Positions 34,171 through 47,900 of a stretch of 64,000 nucleotides of DNA are shown here, one piece after another. Location of the stretch: positions 1-64,000 of the forward strand of contig CADBEA010000003.1 of NCBI GenBank assembly GCA_902793635.1, written 5' to 3'. The notes below the pieces were generated by a model. The model was given only the letters and a program-made list of their open reading frames with translations, did no database searches and had not been told where the DNA came from. The first letter of the stretch is position 1. Each line of letters starts with the position of its first letter. Origin of the DNA: an uncultured Erysipelotrichaceae bacterium (GTDB lineage: Bacteria > Bacillota_I > Bacilli_A > Erysipelotrichales > Erysipelotrichaceae). Made by a program: the position numbers and the translations under genes.

Positions 34171-35352
34171 TCAGACACAGCCGCTGAATTTCGCAAATTG
34201 TTTCAGATGATTCGCCAAAGCCGTTTCCAGAGTTTTTGTTATTCTGATGCCGTCTTCCCACCAGAGTCCTCTGACTGTCAGGTCCCTGTTCCGGTAATCG
34301 GCAGAAAGATCGATACGGCCGACAAAACGTTCACCGTACAGGATCGGCAGTGTATAGGAACCATATTTCCGTTTGTCCTGCGGTGTATAGATTTCCCATG
34401 TATAGCTGAAATCCCAGAGTGCTCTGATCAATGCTTTGTCCCAGAGCAGCGGATCCAGCGGGGCAAGAAATTCCATGCGAGCCCGGCGGTTCAGCCGCTC
34501 AGCCAGTACATCTGCCATCAACGGTTCGTCTTCTTTCAGATAATAGAAATCTGCCCGAATCCCTTCGATCCGAACGGGAACAATTTCACCGGCCGCCGTC
34601 AGTGTTTCAAAAATCCTGTTTCTTTCCGCCGCTTTCATATGCAGACCCAGAAGCGCCTGGGAATTCCGGTTCCAGAGAAGACCGACTGCTCCGATTCTGC
34701 GCTTCAGACGCCAGGCTTGTCTTTCTTCGCTGTCTGTATAGGGGTCTTCCGCTTTCAGCAGGGAAGGATCCAGATACTTTTCGGCCAGATCATAGTATTT
34801 CCTCGAGCCGCTTTTGTGATGAATGATCAGAACACCTTCGGTATACAGCTGTTCCAGTACAGCCCGGCTGGCATAGGATTTCCTGCTGTGACTGCCGCTC
34901 CAATGCATGGAAGAATGCCAGAACAATTCACCTTCAAGCGGCAGAGTATCACTGCTGACCGGCCCATTTTCGCGGATATAAGCAATCGCTTCATCACACA
35001 GGGTGGCCATGTCTTCAAAACGTTCTCCCGTTTTTTTACTGCGGAGCCGGTACGGCGCGAAATACGGCCAGTCTTCCGTCGGCCAGATGGAGAGTTCCTT
35101 GTCGACATAGTCCACCAGTTTCCGATCAGTATACAGCAGTTCCTGCAGCATCTCTTTCCGGAAATACCGGACCCGTGACTGCAGGGTGAGTTCGGCATTT
35201 TTGCCGCAGACATCGACAGGATCAAACTGAATACAGCCGGCCTGCCGGACATACGCATAGGCACCGTCTTTGCCGACAAAACGGTATGGCCCCAGTAAGC
35301 CCTGCTTCGCGAGTATGAACTGTCTTGCCTGCTGTTTCGTAATCTGCTGCAT
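34171..35352 (-). CDS. YcaQ/AlkZ-like winged-helix DNA glycosylase
   Basis: 393 residues, the usual length. HTH_42 family: N-terminus TKQQARQFILAKQGLLG, then QFDPVDV near residue 37, where the Q-x-D motif matches the catalytic Q-phi-D of YcaQ/AlkX-type enzymes (AlkZ proper has Q-phi-Q). These enzymes unhook interstrand DNA crosslinks or remove bulky adducts. RBS AAAGGG lies about 11 bases upstream. It follows the GH1 terminator and stands alone. Confidence 0.8.
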   Translation of the reverse strand: MQQITKQQARQFILAKQGLLGPYRFVGKDGAYAYVRQAGCIQFDPVDVCGKNAELTLQSRVRYFRKEMLQELLYTDRKLVDYVDKELSIWPTEDWPYFAPYRLRSKKTGERFEDMATLCDEAIAYIRENGPVSSDTLPLEGELFWHSSMHWSGSHSRKSYASRAVLEQLYTEGVLIIHHKSGSRKYYDLAEKYLDPSLLKAEDPYTDSEERQAWRLKRRIGAVGLLWNRNSQALLGLHMKAAERNRIFETLTAAGEIVPVRIEGIRADFYYLKEDEPLMADVLAERLNRRARMEFLAPLDPLLWDKALIRALWDFSYTWEIYTPQDKRKYGSYTLPILYGERFVGRIDLSADYRNRDLTVRGLWWEDGIRITKTLETALANHLKQFAKFSGCV

Positions 35353-35387
35353 CCGTACTGACCCTTTCCTGTTTTCTTTATTGTACT

Positions 35388-35416
35388 AAAAAAGGGCATG
35401 GCGTTGTGCCATACCC
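35388..35416 (-). terminator. Terminator of the GH1 operon
   Basis: Minus strand GGGTATGGC-ACAAC-GCCATGCCC followed by TTTTTT, 20 bases after the last GH1 gene. Confidence 0.88.
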
Positions 35417-35436
35417 CCTCATGAATCATTTCCTGT

Positions 35437-36837
35437 TCAGTCCAGATCAGCGCCGTTGCTTTCGCAGACCTTCTTGTACCAGTAGAAGGAATCCTTGCGG
35501 ATACGCTTCATGTCCTTGAGATCGAATTCATCACGGTTGACATAGATGAAGCCGTATCTCTTGGTAATACCCTGGTGGGTGGAAATCAGATCGAAGGCTG
35601 ACCATGGTGAGTAGCCGAACAGTTCGACACCGTCGGTGATCGCTTCCTGGCAGGCTTTGATATGACGGCGCAGGTAATCAATACGGTAATCGTCGTGAAT
35701 CGTTCCGTCTGCTTCCAGTGTGTCCGGCACACCGCAGCCGTTTTCGGTAATGATCAGCGGCAGATGATATCTTTCCCACAGCTGTCTTAACGTAACGCGC
35801 AGACCGATCGGGTCAATACCCATACCGTAACTTGTCTGTTCCTGCAGCGGATTCTGCACCGCTGTGCTCATGCCCGGATAGGTCATCAGACCGCTCATGA
35901 AGTTGGCGGTGTCAGATTTCATCTCTTTGCCTTCTTCTTCACTGACATATCTTACCGTGCCGGCACCATAGTAGTTAAAGGCGATGAAGTCCGGATTGCC
36001 GCCTTTCAGATCAGCAAGATCCTGCTCGGTGATGTCCGGGGCAATACCTCTGTCTTTCCACCAGTTCAGCAGAGCTTCCGGATAGGTGCCGAAGACAGCC
36101 GTATCCAGGAACAGTCTGTTTCTCAGCTGATCCCAGTCCATCGCCGCGAGGTTGTCCTGCGGAGAAGAGGATGCCGGATAGATCGCCGTGATATTCGGTG
36201 CCGGTCCGACTTTGGCGTCACACATTTCATGGCACAGGATCATGGCTTTCGCCTGCGCCACCAGCATGTGGTGGTTGGCCTGCCACTGTCCCTTTTCCGA
36301 ACCGTACTGCGCTCCCTGGAACAAAGCCATCATATTCTGCTCGTTGATGGTCAGGAAATACTTGACCTTTGAGCCGTATTCCTTGTAGCAGACACGGCAG
36401 TATTCGACGAAATCGTCGATGCACTGACGGCTTGCCCAGCCGCCATATTTGTCCTGCAGAACCTGCGGCAGATCAAAGTGGTACAGTGTCACGACCGGTT
36501 CGATACCGTATTTATGGCATTCGTCAATGACGTCATGGTAGTGCTTTACCGCGACTTCATTGACTTCGCCGGCTCCCTGGGGAATGATTCTCGGCCAGGC
36601 GATGGAGAAACGGAACTCTTTGAAGCCCATCTCTGCCATCAGGGCAATGTCTTCCTTAAAACGATAGTAATGGTCGACACCGTCATTGAAATTGGTGGTT
36701 CCCGGCGGCACCGGTGCGGTATCAGATACACTTAATGTGCGGCCTTCGTCAAGATAAGCACCTTCACACTGGTAAGCAGAGGAAGAAGCTCCCCAGAGGA
36801 ATCCCTCCGGGAACGGTTTGAGTGTTTTGTAGTCCAT
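35437..36837 (-). CDS. GH1 6-phospho-beta-glucosidase (third of three)
   Basis: 466 residues, full GH1 barrel. N-terminus [19 protein letters not shown]; acid/base region YFLTINEQN (NEQ in place of the usual NEP); nucleophile Glu in IITENGCGV near residue 360; and the phosphate-binding segment [16 protein letters not shown], which fits 6-phosphoglycosides. It cleaves phosphorylated beta-glucosides delivered by a PTS, although none is in this window. It lies 9 bases after the preceding GH1 gene. Less similar to the other two, so it may have a different substrate range. Confidence 0.93.
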   Translation of the reverse strand: MDYKTLKPFPEGFLWGASSSAYQCEGAYLDEGRTLSVSDTAPVPPGTTNFNDGVDHYYRFKEDIALMAEMGFKEFRFSIAWPRIIPQGAGEVNEVAVKHYHDVIDECHKYGIEPVVTLYHFDLPQVLQDKYGGWASRQCIDDFVEYCRVCYKEYGSKVKYFLTINEQNMMALFQGAQYGSEKGQWQANHHMLVAQAKAMILCHEMCDAKVGPAPNITAIYPASSSPQDNLAAMDWDQLRNRLFLDTAVFGTYPEALLNWWKDRGIAPDITEQDLADLKGGNPDFIAFNYYGAGTVRYVSEEEGKEMKSDTANFMSGLMTYPGMSTAVQNPLQEQTSYGMGIDPIGLRVTLRQLWERYHLPLIITENGCGVPDTLEADGTIHDDYRIDYLRRHIKACQEAITDGVELFGYSPWSAFDLISTHQGITKRYGFIYVNRDEFDLKDMKRIRKDSFYWYKKVCESNGADLD

Positions 36838-36846
36838 ATGTCTCCT

Positions 36847-38343
<1,497 letters not shown>

Positions 38344-38345
38344 TC

Positions 38346-38370
38346 AAAGAGGCAGGGATCGCCTGCCTCC
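38346..38370 (-). promoter_or_regulatory. Intercistronic hairpin in the GH1 operon
   Basis: Minus strand GAGGCAGG-CGATC-CCTGCCTC followed by TTTGAAT. Perfect 8-pair stem with a poor T-run between the first and second GH1 genes; may reduce or process the downstream message. Confidence 0.5.
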
Positions 38371-38396
38371 CTCAGTATTCTTCTGTTTAATTGTGA

Positions 38397-40161
<1,765 letters not shown>

Positions 40162-40188
40162 CTCAGGTATTCTCCTTTTCGTAAAACA

Positions 40189-40197
40189 ATTATAGCA
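40189..40197 (-). promoter_or_regulatory. Extended -10 promoter of the small gene
   Basis: Minus strand TGCTATAAT at 40197-40189: a perfect -10 with the TG extension, 28 bases before ATG 40161. RBS AAAAGGAG follows. Confidence 0.75.
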
Positions 40198-40211
40198 TGT
40201 AAGCGCTTACC
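40198..40211 (-). promoter_or_regulatory. CcpA (cre) operator
   Basis: TGTAAGCGCTTACC fits the cre consensus TGWAANCGNTNWCA at every position but the last. It abuts the extended -10, covering the -35 region, so CcpA binding would repress. HprK at 9661-10611 supplies the HPr-Ser-P signal. Confidence 0.8.
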
Positions 40212-40478
40212 GGAAAACTTAAAATACGATGTTATCTGTCCGTTCAGACCACTTCTGTACCGTTATCTCCGTGTTCTGTATCAAAGCGAAACAGTGTTCT
40301 TCCGCCGGCAGATAAAAAACATGATCTTCCCGGTTTCTGAGAATTGGCTGTATATCCGTTTATCCGGCAGAATACACCGGTTTAAGTTATAAGAAGATGA
40401 CCGCTTTTCCTTTGTACGTATGATTGCAATACAAAAGCCGGGATTCAATTCAGATTCCCGGCTTTTACATATTCACTG
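40212..40478. other. Intergenic region upstream of the cre promoter
   Basis: Holds no recognisable gene. A terminator occupies its right end (40434-40467); the rest shows no clear signal. Confidence 0.6.
40434..40467 (-). terminator. Terminator of the 209-residue gene
   Basis: Minus strand AAAAGCCGGGA-loop-TCCCGGCTTTT, an 11-pair arm followed by T-rich sequence; symmetrical and probably active in both directions. Confidence 0.85.
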
Positions 40479-41108
40479 TCAGTTTTTCAGATAGATGACG
40501 CCATCCAGTCTGGTAATGGCAAAATCAGCCGCGCACCAGTAGGCGAAAATCTCATCGTCCGTCCATTTGGATGTACTGTATCTCTGCAGGCCGAACCAGC
40601 CGATCGCCGCGCCATTGCGCAGATCCCGGTTATGTATGGTCAGTTCTTCTTTCTGTTCTTCCGCTTCCTGGGCCGCCAGCATTTCCGCAAAGTCCGACTG
40701 GTTTGTGCAGTGGAAGGTCGCAAGCACTCTTTCATCAGCATTCTTGGCCGTGACTTTTTCCCCAACGTTCAGTTTGCCGTCTTTATACTCCGCATAGACC
40801 AGTGACTGTTTGTATCTGGTATTCACCATCAGCGTGGATTCTTTGGCGGAATCCAGTTTCTCGACATATTCGTCCTTCAGCTTCAGAAGATAATTGATGC
40901 CTCTGGTATATGCTTTTCCGTCCACGCTGGAATCTGTATAGACTTTCTGAATGACCTTCAGATATTCACTCCAGTTTTTGGCGGTAATACGGATGCCTGT
41001 ATCGTCCGGCTTTTCCTCTTCATCCTTTTTCCAGAACAGGCTTCTGTCAGGAACGATGGATGCGGTGATCTTTGGGACTACGATCTGTTCATTGATTATC
41101 TGTTTCAT
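40479..41108 (-). CDS. Uncharacterised soluble protein
   Basis: 209 residues, not recognised. No signal peptide or membrane segment. Charged N-terminal half (FWKKDEEEKPDD), then a basic, Lys-rich middle (SAKESTLMVNTRYKQSLVYAEYKDGK) and an aromatic C-terminus (IGWFGLQRYSTSKW, IFAYWCAADFAITRLDGVIYL). Its own terminator follows and thiT lies upstream on the same strand. No family assigned. Confidence 0.7.
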   Translation of the reverse strand: MKQIINEQIVVPKITASIVPDRSLFWKKDEEEKPDDTGIRITAKNWSEYLKVIQKVYTDSSVDGKAYTRGINYLLKLKDEYVEKLDSAKESTLMVNTRYKQSLVYAEYKDGKLNVGEKVTAKNADERVLATFHCTNQSDFAEMLAAQEAEEQKEELTIHNRDLRNGAAIGWFGLQRYSTSKWTDDEIFAYWCAADFAITRLDGVIYLKN

Positions 41109-41175
41109 ACGTCACGGCTCCTGTTTTTACAATTCCATTATCCACCCGTTTCCTTCAGAAAACAAAGGATAAAGA

Positions 41176-41197
41176 AGAGCCCGCCGCAAAGACGGGC
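41176..41197 (-). terminator. Terminator of thiT
   Basis: Minus strand GCCCGTC-TTTGC-GGCGGGC followed by TCTTCTTT; 12 bases past the thiT stop. Confidence 0.75.
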
Positions 41198-41208
41198 CAT
41201 ACATCAGC

Positions 41209-41760
41209 TTATCCTTCAATATTGAAGAAGCGGTAATACTGCAGTCTGTCCATCAATACCGGAATGACGACCAGACACAGCAGCATCGTCGGGATCATAT
41301 ACCAGGCGTTGTAGGTAAAACTTCCCCACCATGGCGTTGCCCAGAACCAGACGCCGGCCAAAACGTGCAGAATAAGACGGATCAGATTCGTAATGGCGAC
41401 GCCGCTGTAAAATTTGCCGTAATTCGGGAAGAGGCTGGCAAGGCCGTAAATACCGAAAGCGACCGGATATTCCATCAGGAACTGAATAACGATCTGCCAC
41501 GGCGCATAGCCGTCCGAGTTCTGAATGATATAAACCCGGCCGGTCATGAACATCAGCAATACTGACACCAGGGCAACCATCGTACCTTTCTTCCAGCCCA
41601 GATGGTAGGAACATAACAGCAGCGGAATAATACCGATGCCCAGCGAGCCGCCTTCCGGCATCTGCAGAAGATGCAGGGTATTGCCCAGCCAGTCAAAAAC
41701 AAAGAACAGAGCCAGATACATGGCCATGAATGTCAAATCCGAGATACTTTTGTTTTTCAT
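41209..41760 (-). CDS. thiT: Thiamine transporter S component ThiT
   Basis: 183 residues with six membrane helices. Substrate-binding subunit of an ECF-type thiamine importer that works with a shared EcfAA'T module encoded elsewhere. ThiT features seen: MPEGGSLGIGIIPLLLCSY and an aromatic-rich LAGVWFWATPWWGSFTYNAWY near the C-terminus. A TPP riboswitch directly upstream confirms the substrate class. Confidence 0.95.
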   Translation of the reverse strand: MKNKSISDLTFMAMYLALFFVFDWLGNTLHLLQMPEGGSLGIGIIPLLLCSYHLGWKKGTMVALVSVLLMFMTGRVYIIQNSDGYAPWQIVIQFLMEYPVAFGIYGLASLFPNYGKFYSGVAITNLIRLILHVLAGVWFWATPWWGSFTYNAWYMIPTMLLCLVVIPVLMDRLQYYRFFNIEG

Positions 41761-41782
41761 AATAAAACACCTCCGTTTTCAC

Positions 41783-41882
41783 TAGAGGCGTAAGGAATCA
41801 AATCCTGAACTCCCTACGCCAGTATTACCTGGATCAGGTGATAAGGGTATGTCTCAGCACGAAGTGCACCCCTGTTCACGGA
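41783..41882 (-). ncRNA. TPP riboswitch upstream of thiT
   Basis: Minus strand aptamer with GGGGTGC, GCTGAGA, ATACCC, ACCTGATCCAGGTAATAC and GGCGTAGGGA: all conserved THI-box blocks in order. The 3' end of the aptamer (GGCGTAGGGA) can pair with TTCCTTACGCC just downstream, giving the expression platform. An extended -10 (TGCTATAAT, about 41898-41890) lies just upstream, at the end of the adhesin gene. Confidence 0.95.
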
Positions 41883-41905
41883 TTTTATTATAGCACTGTT
41901 ATGTA

Positions 41906-44900
41906 CTAGGAAGTCATTTTTTTCCTGGTGACCAGTAAAGTCCCGGCTGTCAGTATCAGAAGCAGACCGATCACGGTAAAGATCGTGGTTCCCGGTCCGC
42001 CAGAAGAAGGCAGTTCATATTTGCCCATGCTGTTTTTGACCGTCAGTGTATAAGACACATGCCCGTTTGCATAATCTGTCTTGCTCAGCCATTCGGCAGG
42101 AGCGCCGCTGTTAATGACAACCGTTCCGTCTTTACCGATCGTAAAGCAGATATCTTCACTCAGCTTTTCATAACCATCCAGCGTCTGTGTTTCCGTCAGA
42201 TAGTATGTGCCAACCGAAAGATTATCCATATTGATATTTGGCAACAATCCGGTTCCATCTGTTACAAGATCCTCATAACCGGTTATTGGCTGATAGTCTT
42301 TTCTCTTCTGACCCTGTTGGTCGGTTACCTGGTTATACAATGCGAAATGAACACCCGCCATCTTTTCACCGGTTATCGCATCAACTTTCACTGCTTTGAA
42401 GTCAACGATCCGGTTTTTGATCGTGATGCGGGCTTTCATATCCCCGTTTTCATATTCCATAAGTGTGTACATGGATTCATCCACACCGCTGACGGTAACT
42501 TTTTCATCTTCATCGATCGTGATCGTCATTGCACCATCCAGAACAGTATAGCCCTTCGGCACTTCTGTTTCCTGCAGTGTGTATGTTCCCGCATTCAGAT
42601 AGGCAATGGTAATCAGGCCGGTTTCATCGGATGTGTATTTGCTTGCGGCGACATCTTTTCCATCACTGTCTTTCAGTGTAAAGACAGCACCTTGCAGATC
42701 GGTTCCTTCCCAGTCCGTCTTATAGAGTTCAATACCCGGACGGGAGTTTGTGACTTTATCGGTACGGACATTCTCATTCTGGGTTGTCTGTTTGCCCTGT
42801 TCATAATGAACTTTATACTGATAGCCGTCCTGATGGGTCCCTCCGACTGGTGTGCCGCCAACTGTCAGAGTGCCGCCTTCGTCAATCGGATAAACATCAG
42901 AATAGCCGATAATATTTCCTTCTATGTCTACCGCGATATTTCCTTCCAGCGTCACTTCCCGGACAATGTAGTTTTCAAACGGAATACCGCTTTGCAGATT
43001 ACCGAAGAAGTAATACAGCGATGTCTCGGATGACAGCATCTGCCGGACGCTGTCCCTCAGCAATGTCAGATTACCGCTGTCATCTTTGACATATACAGCA
43101 AAGTAAATCGGATCATGACTTGCCATAAAGTCTTTATCTGTCCAGATCTTCTCGACTGTCAGACCCCAGCCTTTCTGATTGCGGACATCGATTTTCGGAC
43201 TTTCCTCAGGCTCAAGAACATCCGAAATCGGTGTCGTGCCATGCTTTTCTTCCGATTCCGTATCTGTCCGGGTATATCCGTCCAGCAGACGCAGGGTGTA
43301 TCCCCGCGGGATTTCTTCCGCTCTTTCTTCAACCTTATACTTTGTGCCGACGATTAAATCGCGCACTTCAACGGTATAACCGGCTGGAATCTTGGAAATC
43401 GTACCGTTCATGGATGTCCGGAAGATAATAGCTTCCTTTTCCGTGCTGGGCAGAGCATCCAGATATTCTTTCAGTTCATCGTACTCCGTGTAGCTAAGTG
43501 ATTCGAATTTCTGTGTTGCCACATCCCATTTGCAATAGTGACCAGCCGGATCTTTGACAAAATACGGATACAGATTCGCCAGCGGCAGGTTATCCTCATC
43601 CGCGTTTTCTGTGCCGAGATAGAGACGGAAACGGAAGAGCGTATCATTATCAGGATATGTCAGTTCTGTCAGTCCATCCACATTATAAAGCTTCTTGGTA
43701 ATGGCCAGTTCCCGCATGGCTCCGTCTCTGACATGGTTGTCATAATCCACCTGCGGCCGGCTTTCCATTGTATCTTTAGCAACAGAATAGTCTTCTCTTG
43801 GCGGATTGACCACGGAAGATTCTCCAGTCAATTTGGTATTGTTTGCGGTCACTTTGTCATAGATTTTCGGATCCACATTGCATTCCTTAACGTAATATTT
43901 AACGCCGTCAGGCAGATCAACGACAGCAGATTCACCCGGTTTCAGGAAGAAGACGTGCTCGTACGCCTGTGAACATCCGGCAGGTGTGAAACTGCTCATA
44001 TATGTTACAGATCTGTTGGTGTCCTTGTATTTCACAAGGTCCTGATCGCCTTCATTCTCGCCAAGCAGATGATATTGTTCCGTACCGTCCTTAGCTTTGT
44101 AATAAATCTGATATGGGAATTCAATCATACTGTTGGCCGGATCGTCTGTGCCGGACAGTTTTTTGCTGAGAACAAACGTGCCTGGTTTGACAGCAGACAG
44201 ATTAAAGCGCATGTGCAGGTTGGATGCACCAGCTCCTCGTTCCATATAGAACATCTTCATCGAATGGTTCGTATAGTCCTTAAAGACGTAGTTTCCTTCT
44301 TCATTCAACTTAAAGATCTCAGCCAGCTTATCTTCGATTTCCTGCTCGGACATTTCTCCTCTGTCCTGATAATTCTTTTTGAATGTTTCATACAATGTGG
44401 AATTGCCGCGGGAACTGGTAATGACACCTGTCCGGAAGTTGACTGAACCGACCTCAGCGGAATGGACGCCGCCCAGATCCAGAACGAGTTCACCATCTAC
44501 ATAGAGCCAGAAGTCATCGTCACCGGAGAACTCAAAGATAATATCATGGCCCCAGGCATCAAGACCGCTGGCTGTCTGGGTAAACTTCGCTTCCATTTCC
44601 ATACCGAAGAAATAATCAACTTCCGTATTCTTGCCAAGGTCATACATCTTTTCACCTTTACGCGCATCAGTATCCGAAAGCGGATTACCCAAAACATCTG
44701 TCTGATTGGTGATAAAATTGCCGTTACTGTCTTTGGCATACCCATTTTCTTTTATTTCGTTATATGGCATGAACTGGCCATGTTCTCTGGTGATTCCATG
44801 CTCGTTGCTGCCGGTTATCGCACCAAGCTGATCATAGACGGTAAAAGTGCCATCCTCATTCAGATGAGCGAAGTTCTTGGTGCTGTCATATTCAAAATAA

Positions 44901-47900
44901 CCGCTTTCGTTATAGATACTTTCTATAAGCAGATGATTGACCGTTTGTGATCCGGCCGATTTCTCATTGAACAGGACAGAAAGTGATTTTCCCTGCCCTG
45001 ATTCTCCTGCCTTGTCGGTACCTTTTGGATAACCATCCTCTCCCAGATTTGTGGAAAGCAAACCGGATTTTTTACCGTCTTCTCCCAGGAAAGCTTTCTG
45101 TTCTATGTCTCTGTTCCCAACCTTTGGATTGTTAAAATCCATCATCTTCATGGTGATGCCATACTCGTCATTGTCGATCGTATCAACTGTTGTCAGCTGA
45201 TCGTGGGGATCTACCGGATTGATAACAGCAAAATAGAAATCTTCGGCTTCTGAGAGCGGGCATGCGACAACTTTTCCGTTCTCTGTTTTCAGACCGGAAT
45301 ACGCATACTGATTGTCGTCCCAGGCAATGATGCTTGTATAGTTTTCGCCGTATCGTCTGCCGCCCATGTTGATGCCGACCGGATCATTAGAGAAAATAGC
45401 CTGGTCTGATACTTGTGGGCCAATATAGTTGTGATACTGGGTATTCTGCAGATCATAGAAATAACTTAGTGTCCCGTCCGGATTGGTATATTCCGTGAAG
45501 GTCCAGAGGGCAGTATTGACATTACTGCCGATCCATTCGATATTATCGCCGGTATCATAGCAGCGTACTAAAGAGCCGTCGTGATCGACTGCGAAGAATT
45601 CATATTTCTTTTTCTCTTCGTTCCAGATACGGGTATAAATAACTACCTGCTGCCCATCATGAACATTGACAGTATCGGAAACACTGACTTTCTGGGCTGT
45701 ATATAACGTGAAATCATCATCGTCCAGCACGGATTTCTCCACCAGATTCAGCCATGTGGATGCGTTGCTGTTATTCGCACCGGCGAAGCCACGGGCAGAC
45801 GTGCCGCTCAGATCCGCTGAAACATTATATCCATTCACCGTGAAATGCCATTTTCCGCTGTTGGCTCCGGTTCCGGGAACGGCTTTGATAACCGAATACT
45901 CCGGATCTGGTGTATCTGACAAAGTAATATTCTTGCCATTCACGGTTAAATACTTGGCTGCGCCGTTTACTGTTGTCTTCAGGTAATAATAGTCTTCTCC
46001 CCTCGATTCAAACGTCCATTCCTGAATGTCACTGCCTTCTGCCACCAGCAGAATACCTTCATTATCCAGAACATCCGGCCGCATCAGCATATCCACCGCG
46101 CTCAGCTCATTGGTGCTGCCGACTGTAACTGTATCTGCCATCATGGCGGCCGCTGTGGCAGTGTCGTTGTGGAAGGCGATGCCGTATGTCTTGCCATTCA
46201 GTTTATATGGATCATCCTTAACCTCGTAAGAATCTGCATAAGAAATGGTTATCTGGCTGTTTGCAGCATTGTTGTTATCTGTCCAGAAACGCATACCGCC
46301 ACCGCTGCCGGAATGCTGCAGCCATTTGTCCTGACCTTTTATTTTCAAATAGAATTTGCCTTCTGCTGCCTGAGCCTGAGAGATTTCAAAAGCGGTTTTG
46401 TTTGTATTGGAAAGACTGACGAGATTGTTGCTCTGGTTAAACATATACTGCTTGGTTCCATCTATCATCGTGTAAATATAGAAAGAACCATCGCCAGCAG
46501 ACTCAAAATACCATTCATCGGCTTCTTCAGATTTATTGGTTTCAATAAAGGCACTGTTTCCATTCAAATCATTGGTGGTATAGTTCTTTAAACCGTTATA
46601 GGAAAGATAGAATGGTTCAGGTTCATTATCAACCAGTTCATCTGTTCCCATTACAGTTCGAATCTCTACTTTGGCTGGTTCCGGCGCATCGACAATGGCA
46701 TAGACCGAGAACCCTGTTGTTTCAAAAACAACACTGTTTTCTTCCGTTGTACTGTCAAGAACTTCCGGCTCTTCACCAAAGTGGACGACACTGAGGTTTT
46801 CACCTGCCGCATCATTCAGTTCAATAGATACACCAACCACACTGCCTTCTTTGGGCTGGATGGTTTCATTGTCTTTGATGATCTTTATATCGAAGAACCG
46901 GGCATAGGAAAGCGCGTCCGTTTCCTGACCTAATGTTTCTGCCGTTCTGCTCAGATAGGTTTCATACTCTTCCGGATCAACGATCTCCGCTGCTTCCAGT
47001 TCTGCGTCTTCGGGAATGTCCGCATCACTCTTGTATGTCACAGTAATGAGATAACCCGAGCCATCGGCGGTAATGACATTCACATACAGCTGTTCATCGG
47101 TTACCTGCACAGCAAATACCTGACCGTCCTTCATTGTGATGGTCAGTGTTTCTTTTGTACTAAATGGTTCCAGACTCTCCATGATCCAGTCTTTTTCACC
47201 AAAGAACAGGAACTTCTCGTTCTTTGTGATTCTGATCAGAGAAGGATCACTGAAAACAACATCGTCCACTTCATCCATGAAGCTGTCAATGTCTTCTTCT
47301 GTTTCAATACCAAGGGCAATGACCAGTTCTTTGAATGATATTGTACTGCCGCCTTCCATGGAGAAGGTAAATGTCTTTCCGTCTACTTCATAGCTGAAAT
47401 CAACTGTATATACGACTGCATAGACCGAGAACTGTTCCGCTTCAAAGGCAATGGTATTCTCCGTCGTTTCGATATCTTCGATCTTCTCACCGTTGCCCTC
47501 ATTATCCACATGAACGACTGAGACCGCTTCCGCCTGTTTTGGTGCTTCAGACGGTGTGATCATGACCTGGATCGGTGTGGATGGCTGCACTTCATTGTCA
47601 TAGGCATCAAGGAAGGTAATATCGACTGCTGAAACTTTTCTTACCTTGCCTTCTACGGTATTAGCCACAGTCTCTTCAATATTCTCGTCATTGACGGCAT
47701 ATACCGTCATGGTCGTGCCTTCCGGGAAGGCTGTATGATCCGCCCGGACATTGACATCCAGGCCGCTGACCCGTTCAAAGAAGACAAAGTCTTCCGCTTC
47801 TTCTGTCACCTGCTCAGTTTCTTCTGCTGTTTCAGCCGGTTCTTCACTTTCTTCTAAAACAGTTGTTTCTGTTTCTTCCGGTTCTGTTTCTGTCAGGATT

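Noticed and set aside
40212-40478. Possible second cre site or promoter
   Set aside because: No TGWAANCG-type match or -10/-35 pair was found in this stretch.
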